Below are positions 58,510 to 64,000 of a DNA stretch of 64,000 bases, piece after piece. The notes under the pieces are model-generated. The model was given only the letters and a program-made list of their open reading frames with translations, ran no database searches and had not been told where the DNA came from. The stretch is taken from positions 27,344-91,343 of the forward strand of contig SCQF01000048.1 in the NCBI GenBank assembly GCA_004321905.1, given 5' to 3'. The number at the start of each line of letters is the position of its first letter. Position 1 is the stretch's first letter. The DNA is from Verrucomicrobiota bacterium. Lineage in GTDB: Bacteria > Verrucomicrobiota > Kiritimatiellia > CAIQIC01. The position numbers and the translations under genes are program-made.

Positions 58510-58556
58510 TTCCAAGGCTTGGAAAATGCCATCCACACTTTTCCCCAACCTTGGAA
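58510..58556. repeat. paired palindromes, ~32-bp dyad spacing
   Basis: TTCCAAGGCTTGGAA + TTCCCCAACCTTGGAA (58541). Confidence 0.92.
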
Positions 58557-58569
58557 AAACAGGAATTTT

Positions 58570-58627
58570 GCCACAAAAAAGCACAAGAACCACAAAGTTT
58601 CTTATGAATTTTGTGCCTCTTTGTGGC
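58570..58627. repeat. GCCACAAAAAAGCACAAGAACCACAAAG...TTTGTGCCTCTTTGTGGC inverted repeat
   Basis: Direct reading; adjacent to the paired palindromes at 58510. Confidence 0.8.
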
Positions 58628-58631
58628 TACA

Positions 58632-59369
58632 TCAGTCGTTCGGCATGATGGTGTATTCCAGCGTTACCACGGCTTTGGCGGTTTTTTCGATGGTCGAGGT
58701 GTCATACATGCCGCCGCCGGAGGTATCGGTGGAATGCGGGCGGGTGATCTGCAAGACGCCCTGCTCCGCCGCCACCAGCGCGCCGACCTTGGCGCGGCTA
58801 TTCGCGGCCAGCGCCTGCGCGCGGCGGTAGCCATCTTCGGTGGCCTTGGCTAAAAGCTGCACTTTGACGTCCTTGAGATCGCTCACCAAAAATTCCGGCG
58901 GCGAGACCACGAGGTCGAGGCCATCTTTGATGAGGTCGGTGGTGCCCAAGGCGGCATCGCGAATCAACGCGACGTTGGTGGAGGTGACGCCGATGGTTTG
59001 GTGGGCATCGAAAAATTCTGTCTCGTTCAATTCAACGCCTTTTTCGTTCCGCTTGTTGATGCGGAGCGTATCCATGATTTCCGGTCGGATTTCTGCCGCG
59101 CCGAAGCCCTGCCGCTTGAGATAGTCCAGCACGCGGTTCCGGCTGTCCTGTAACTTGGCGTAGGCTTCTTGCAGGCTTGCGCCACGCACACGGCAGGTAC
59201 AAGCAAAGCTGCCGATGTCGGAGGCAATGTCGCGCTCCGCATAGCCCTTCACGGTGATCGGCTTTTCGTGCTTCACCCTGACGAAGAATTTCGACAGTAC
59301 GCCTGCCGAAACCACCATCCCCAACGCCAAAATCACCGTCGCCGTCGTAAATTTGATTGTGGTGTTCAT
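58632..59369 (-). CDS. SIMPL-domain protein
   Basis: ITVKGYAERDIASDIGSFACTCRVRG...VVTLEYTIMPND. Confidence 0.82.
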   Translation of the reverse strand: MNTTIKFTTATVILALGMVVSAGVLSKFFVRVKHEKPITVKGYAERDIASDIGSFACTCRVRGASLQEAYAKLQDSRNRVLDYLKRQGFGAAEIRPEIMDTLRINKRNEKGVELNETEFFDAHQTIGVTSTNVALIRDAALGTTDLIKDGLDLVVSPPEFLVSDLKDVKVQLLAKATEDGYRRAQALAANSRAKVGALVAAEQGVLQITRPHSTDTSGGGMYDTSTIEKTAKAVVTLEYTIMPND

Positions 59370-59397
59370 TTGACTCTTTCAAAAATTTATTTCATCT

Positions 59398-59823
59398 CTA
59401 TTTCTGTGGTGCATCTTCTATTACATCAGTGTATTCAAATGCTGTATTTTTTAACCGAGTCGTCCCGTAAAGGTCACGCCGCATAGCCAAAACCACATTA
59501 CCAATAAGCTCCATGCCATTCTTTACCTTTTGCCCGGTGCTCGCCTGTTTTATGGAATCAATTAATCGTTTTATAGCCAGAACAACTTCATCCGAGCTGT
59601 AGAGCCATGATTGATAGTACTCGGTAAAAAACATTCGTTTACTTTCCGCATTAGCTGTTTTACCAACAAAGCCTTGGAGATGAATAAGTAGTTTACGATA
59701 TTTCTCCTCTTTAGCGGCAAGCTGTGCCTCAAGCTTCTTGGAGCGGATGGCGAAGTAGTACGTACCATATGAACCGCCTAGTGCTGACAGCAACGAAATA
59801 AGCAAACTTAACATTGGGTCCAT
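59398..59823 (-). CDS. hypothetical single-TM protein
   Basis: N-terminal TM MLSLLISLLSALGGSYGTYYFAI then coiled-coil-like region; locally lower GC. Confidence 0.6.
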   Translation of the reverse strand: MDPMLSLLISLLSALGGSYGTYYFAIRSKKLEAQLAAKEEKYRKLLIHLQGFVGKTANAESKRMFFTEYYQSWLYSSDEVVLAIKRLIDSIKQASTGQKVKNGMELIGNVVLAMRRDLYGTTRLKNTAFEYTDVIEDAPQK

Positions 59824-59847
59824 TACTATCCTCCTTGTTGATCTTAG

Positions 59848-61386
59848 CTATTCATGAAAAACGATGGCCTCGAAGACGAGGTACTCGGCGCCTTCTTTCC
59901 AAGCATCGGAAGGCAGACCGGCCTTCATCGAAAGATGCGTCAGCGTGGTCGCAATATCCCAGCCTTGCTCCGGCGCGACCTGCGGCAGGAAGACCGCCGA
60001 GCGACCGTTTTTGGAGAGCACCATGCCGTGTTTGCCGATGATGATGTCGCGCCACGAATTCACCGGCACCGGCGGCGTCAACGCGGAAATCTCGACGTGG
60101 ATGCGCGGCAGTTCCGCGGCGGCCACGGGCGTAAAGCGCGGGTCCTCGAACGCGGCGTTGAGCGCCTGTTCCATCACCGCCTCGACGAGCGGACGGCGCG
60201 GGAAGATTTCGCCGATGCAGCCGCGCAGGTCGCCGTTTTCGTGGAGCGTGACGAACGTACCCATCACTTTTCGCATCGCGGGCGTGATGGTGACGCCCAA
60301 GTCCTCCGGCGTGGCGCGCTTGCCGGTCTGAAGCTGATGCTCAATCATGCCGCGCGCGAGTTTCAGTAGCGCTTTTTTATCAGCGGCGGAAAGCACCTCT
60401 TCTGCTAGCGCGGCGGCGGGCTGGCCGCGCTCCCACGCGCCGGTGAAGGCGATGCAGAGGTAGCTGACGGAATTCGCGAAGTCTCCGGTGATGTGGCCGG
60501 AGGTGTCGTATTGCACCAGATGCGTCTCGGCCTGCAGCGGCAGCATCGCCAGCAGGATGCCGATGGGATCATGGCCGCAAATCGTCGCGCCGGTTTTCTC
60601 ACAATAGCCGCGGAACGCCGGCAAATCCTTGGCGGCGATTGTCTCGTAGGCGCCCATGTCCAACTTTTTCAGATTGGCCGCCACGTTGGTGCGGAACGGC
60701 TGATAGCCATAGTTCGGGCCATAGTGCGTGAAGTCGGAACTGATGACCACGAGCGTATTGGCGTCCACCAAGCCCTTGAGCACCCCGGCGATCAAGCGCG
60801 TGGCGGGTTCGGTCAGTTGGCCGACGACGATGGGCACCAGCTTGAAATCGCCCAAGGCCATTTGCAGTAGCGGCAACTCGATGTCCACGCTGTGCTCGCC
60901 GTGGCCAAACGCGGCGGTGTTGACGAACGGTTGCAACCGCAAGGTCGCGAGCGCCTCGGTATCCAGCGGAAGCTCGCCCAACGGCGTGGCCAGATGGGTG
61001 CCATCCGGCACGGCGATGGCGTTGGGCAGATTTACACGATGGGCAGGCCCCAGTACGATGACGCGGCTGAATTTCCGCCCTTGCACCAACTTCGCGCCGT
61101 GCGCCGCGACCGTGCCGGAATATTGATAGCCGGCGTGCGGCTGAATCAACGCGCAGATATTCGTCAGCGGTTCCGGCTTGGCGGCATCGAAATAGCCCGT
61201 CAGTTCGCGCTGCAACGCCCCCACATTGGCCGTGTACCAACTGCCGGCGATCTCCGACGGCAACACTTTGCGCGCTGGTTCGGTCTTTGAAGTCGTTTTC
61301 GTTTTCATATCCCCTCCTCCATCGCACGAGACCATCAGCCCCGCGCCGGTGATAGCCACCAACAACCTGATCGTTTTCACTCGCAT
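59848..61386 (-). CDS. AmmeMemoRadiSam proteins B (MEMO1) + A (AMMECR1) fusion, predicted lipoprotein
   Basis: LLVAITGAGLMVSCDGG lipobox-like; PSEIAGSWYTANVGALQRELTGYF...QPHAGYQYSG; C-term GTFVTLHENGDLRGCIGEIFPRRPL. Confidence 0.88.
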   Translation of the reverse strand: MRVKTIRLLVAITGAGLMVSCDGGGDMKTKTTSKTEPARKVLPSEIAGSWYTANVGALQRELTGYFDAAKPEPLTNICALIQPHAGYQYSGTVAAHGAKLVQGRKFSRVIVLGPAHRVNLPNAIAVPDGTHLATPLGELPLDTEALATLRLQPFVNTAAFGHGEHSVDIELPLLQMALGDFKLVPIVVGQLTEPATRLIAGVLKGLVDANTLVVISSDFTHYGPNYGYQPFRTNVAANLKKLDMGAYETIAAKDLPAFRGYCEKTGATICGHDPIGILLAMLPLQAETHLVQYDTSGHITGDFANSVSYLCIAFTGAWERGQPAAALAEEVLSAADKKALLKLARGMIEHQLQTGKRATPEDLGVTITPAMRKVMGTFVTLHENGDLRGCIGEIFPRRPLVEAVMEQALNAAFEDPRFTPVAAAELPRIHVEISALTPPVPVNSWRDIIIGKHGMVLSKNGRSAVFLPQVAPEQGWDIATTLTHLSMKAGLPSDAWKEGAEYLVFEAIVFHE

Positions 61387-61395
61387 ATTTTTATT

Positions 61396-61468
61396 AGCCA
61401 CGGATTAACACAGATTTTCACGGATTTGAAAGAATCTATCCGTGTTTCATCCGTGTCAATCTGTGGCT
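61396..61468. repeat. inverted repeat of the CACGGATTAACACAGAT family
   Basis: AGCCACGGATTAACACAGATTTTCACGGAT vs reverse complement AGCCACAGATTGACACGGATGAAACACGGAT. Confidence 0.85.
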
Positions 61469-61470
61469 TC

Positions 61471-61665
61471 CTATCCGATCCATTTGCCCGGTTGTTTCAT
61501 TTCGCACTCGTCTAGCGGTCGAATCGGACCGGAATAATGCCCAACGCGCACAGCCACGAGCCAGCGCACCGGCGGACGCTGACGCAGCCACACCCACGCA
61601 CCCGTTCCTGCGGCGGCGAGCGCGGCCAAACCCACCGCGATGAAGTTGCGCCGTTTCAGTTCCAT
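61471..61665 (-). CDS. small membrane/Tat-like protein between the two AmmeMemoRadiSam genes
   Basis: MELKRRNFIAVGLAALAAAGTGAWVWLRQ...; overlaps the end of the upstream CDS. Confidence 0.65.
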   Translation of the reverse strand: MELKRRNFIAVGLAALAAAGTGAWVWLRQRPPVRWLVAVRVGHYSGPIRPLDECEMKQPGKWIG

Positions 61666-62633
61666 ACACCGTAAATCCTCGTTCCACAATCAGGACATTT
61701 TCCGGCACGCACACGATTCTCCAATACGCTGAAGCCTGTGCGCCGCACGAGCACCTTTTTGCACTTCGGGCACTGCGTATGCGCCGCGTCCTCTTCCAAG
61801 ATGTTGCCGAGATAAACGTAGTACGAACCCGCCGCCTGCGCGATGTCCCGCGCACGATGCAGCGTCTCGATTGGCGTCGGCGGCAGATGCGCCAATTTGT
61901 GCTGTGGAGAGAATCGTGAGAAGTGCAAGGGCACATCGCGCCCAACGTTCTTCACCACCCAATCGCATAGTTTTTTCAGATCGGCATCGCCGTCGTTGAG
62001 TGTGGTGACGATCAGATGAACGATCTCCACCTCCAGCGCCATTTCCTTGGCGAGCAGAATGGTATCCAATACCGGCTGGAGCGTGGCTTCACAAACGTCA
62101 CGATAGAAATCCTCGCTCATCGCTTTGAGGTCAATGCGCGCCACGTCCGTCACGCGAAACAGCTCCCGTGCCGGATCGGGATTGATGTAGCCGGCGGTGA
62201 TGAGGATGTTCTTCAAGCCTGCGACGCGCGCCGCCATCGCGGTATCGAGCACATACTCATAGAAAATGATCGGGTCGGTGTAGGTATAGGAAATCGAAGG
62301 GCAGCCGTTTTGCCGCGCCAACTCCACGATTTTCGCCGGCGGCAGTTCCATCGCCTCGACGTCTTCCGGGTTACGCTGCGAAATCTCCCAGTTTTGGCAA
62401 TTTTTGCAGTGCAGATTACAGCCGACCGTCGCCAGCGAAAGGGTCGGCGTGCCGGGCAAAAAATGAAACACCGGCTTTTTTTCCATCGGGTCAATATGGA
62501 GGCTGCACGGATAGCCGTAGGTCAGCGCGGTTAGTTTGCCATCAAGATTGACCCGCACCCGGCAGTCGCCCCGTCCGTCGGGCGCAATTTCGCAACGACG
62601 TGGACACAACTCGCATTGGACAACCGCGGCCAT
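61656..62633 (-). CDS. AmmeMemoRadiSam system radical SAM enzyme
   Basis: CELCPRRCEIAPDGRGDCRVR...TLSLATVGCNLHCKNCQNWEISQ. Confidence 0.93.
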   Translation of the reverse strand: MAAVVQCELCPRRCEIAPDGRGDCRVRVNLDGKLTALTYGYPCSLHIDPMEKKPVFHFLPGTPTLSLATVGCNLHCKNCQNWEISQRNPEDVEAMELPPAKIVELARQNGCPSISYTYTDPIIFYEYVLDTAMAARVAGLKNILITAGYINPDPARELFRVTDVARIDLKAMSEDFYRDVCEATLQPVLDTILLAKEMALEVEIVHLIVTTLNDGDADLKKLCDWVVKNVGRDVPLHFSRFSPQHKLAHLPPTPIETLHRARDIAQAAGSYYVYLGNILEEDAAHTQCPKCKKVLVRRTGFSVLENRVRAGKCPDCGTRIYGVWN

Positions 62634-62655
62634 GATTCACCGCCACAGCATACGC

Positions 62656-63918
62656 CTACTTCGGCAGTGCGCCAGCAGCGGCCAAGCCGGCCAGCCAACC
62701 GCTGGCGAAGGCCCATTGCAGATTAAAACCGCCGCACGGACCATCAATATCCACCACCTCGCCGGCGAAATAGAGACCCCAGAGTTTTTCGCTTTCCAGC
62801 GTCTCCGAGATGATGTCGCGCAACGCGATGCCGCCGCGCACCACCATCGCGCGCTTGAAGCCTTCCGTATCGCGCGCGGTCAACGGCAAATGGTGAATCA
62901 GATTGGCGAGATGATCGCGCGCCTCGGCGGAAAGTTCCGCCGCGATCACTTCCGGCTCCGCGCCAGCCAACGTCAGCAGTTGACGGCCCAATGCCTGCGG
63001 CAAGCCTTCGGCGACGAGCAGCTTGGCGACGCTCTTTTTCCCAGCCTTGGAACGCCAGCCGTTGAGTTTTTCCAAGGTTTGGAGAACCGTTTCCTCCGGC
63101 AGCAAATCCAGCCGCAGTTGCACGGCAAACTGCTTGGTCAACAGCCGCGCCACCGCGCCGGAAAGATTGAGCACCGCCGGCCCGGAGATACCGTGATGTG
63201 TGAACAGCAGGCCACCACGCATTCCTTCCTTGGACTGGCCCGGCACATCCATCCACACGCGCACATCCGCCACCGAAACACCCGCGAGTTCCGCCGGCCA
63301 ACGCTCGCGCGTGACCACCGGCACCAGCGAAGGCGCAACGGGCACCAGCGTGTGTCCCACCGAGCGTGCCAAGGCATAACCGGAATCATTGCCGCCGAGC
63401 GCGGGATAGCCACAACTGCCGGTGGCGATGATCACGGCATTAGCTTCTATATGCCCCTTGCTCAACTTGACGCCGCACACGCGCTCGCCGTCGCGGATCA
63501 GCTCCACCACTTGCATGCCGGTGAGCAGCTTCACTTTGAGCCGCTGCACCTCGGCCAAAAGTGCATTGAGCACATCGCTGGACTTCTCGCTGACGGGATA
63601 GACCTGAAAACCGTTGGGTGCATGCGTCGGCACGCCAAGCTTTCCCAAAAACTCGCGAAGGTACGGAGCGCCCATCACGCGCAAGGCCGGCTCGGCGAAG
63701 CGACCCTGGCGACCCAACTTTTCCATGAACGCTTCCGACGCCAAGGTATTGGTCACATTGCACCGTTCGCCGCCGCTCGCGCGCAGCTTGAGCGCCGGCT
63801 CCGGCATTCGTTCCAAAACGGTCACTTTCGCGCCGTGACGCGCCGCTGCAATCGCGGCCATCAGGCCCGCTGGTCCCGCGCCCAAAACCAATATTTCTTT
63901 TTTCGCTTTTGGTGGCAT
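62656..63918 (-). CDS. BaiN/HI0933-family flavoprotein
   Basis: ILVLGAGPAGLMAAIAAARHGAKVTVLERMPEPALKLRASGGERCNVTN...GEVVDIDGPCGGFNLQWAFASG. Confidence 0.93.
   Translation of the reverse strand: MPPKAKKEILVLGAGPAGLMAAIAAARHGAKVTVLERMPEPALKLRASGGERCNVTNTLASEAFMEKLGRQGRFAEPALRVMGAPYLREFLGKLGVPTHAPNGFQVYPVSEKSSDVLNALLAEVQRLKVKLLTGMQVVELIRDGERVCGVKLSKGHIEANAVIIATGSCGYPALGGNDSGYALARSVGHTLVPVAPSLVPVVTRERWPAELAGVSVADVRVWMDVPGQSKEGMRGGLLFTHHGISGPAVLNLSGAVARLLTKQFAVQLRLDLLPEETVLQTLEKLNGWRSKAGKKSVAKLLVAEGLPQALGRQLLTLAGAEPEVIAAELSAEARDHLANLIHHLPLTARDTEGFKRAMVVRGGIALRDIISETLESEKLWGLYFAGEVVDIDGPCGGFNLQWAFASGWLAGLAAAGALPK
63038..63084. repeat. paired palindromes, 32-bp dyad spacing, inside CDS
   Basis: TTCCCAGCCTTGGAA + TTCCAAGGTTTGGAG (63070). 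Confidence 0.9.
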
Positions 63919-64000
63919 GTCCGAGTCACTCGGCTATCAAATTTAAGCCAAGTTTATACCCTGTTTTCAAAAAGTGCCAGCAAGAATAGCGTATGGCATA

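Overview
The window is a GC-rich, densely coded bacterial chromosome segment with no rRNA, tRNA, CRISPR array or phage recognised by eye. From gene content and repeats it probably belongs to the PVC superphylum (Verrucomicrobiota/Kiritimatiellota-like); that placement is inference. About 50 CDSs are supportable. They include mutL, bcp, rmuC, parA, a partial ebo cluster (C-F-D-E), an NfnAB-like pair, PDH E1a/E1b/E2, a PQQ/NHL/Fe-S/NosR-like redox cluster, an operon-like terpenoid locus, an ABC exporter interrupted by an inverted-repeat GxxExxY cassette, fabZ-lpxA-gspDEF, ychF, cstA, bioB, a very large MFS/spermidine-synthase-like + FMN-binding + 4Fe-4S fusion, and an AmmeMemoRadiSam set. The terpenoid locus carries a radical SAM, a GcvH-like lipoyl carrier, CobW, a ferredoxin-like protein, a DUF116-polyprenyl synthase fusion and two terpene-cyclase-fold proteins. 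The strongest unexplained signal is a dispersed palindrome, TTTTCCAA-NNN-TTGGAAAA. I counted 34 copies, 30 of them in 15 pairs whose dyads are almost always exactly 32 bp apart (about three helical turns). Pairs lie in divergent, tandem and convergent intergenic regions and also in frame inside CDSs. The second candidate novelty is the GcvH-like/CobW/radical SAM/DUF116-prenyl synthase/class II cyclase operon.
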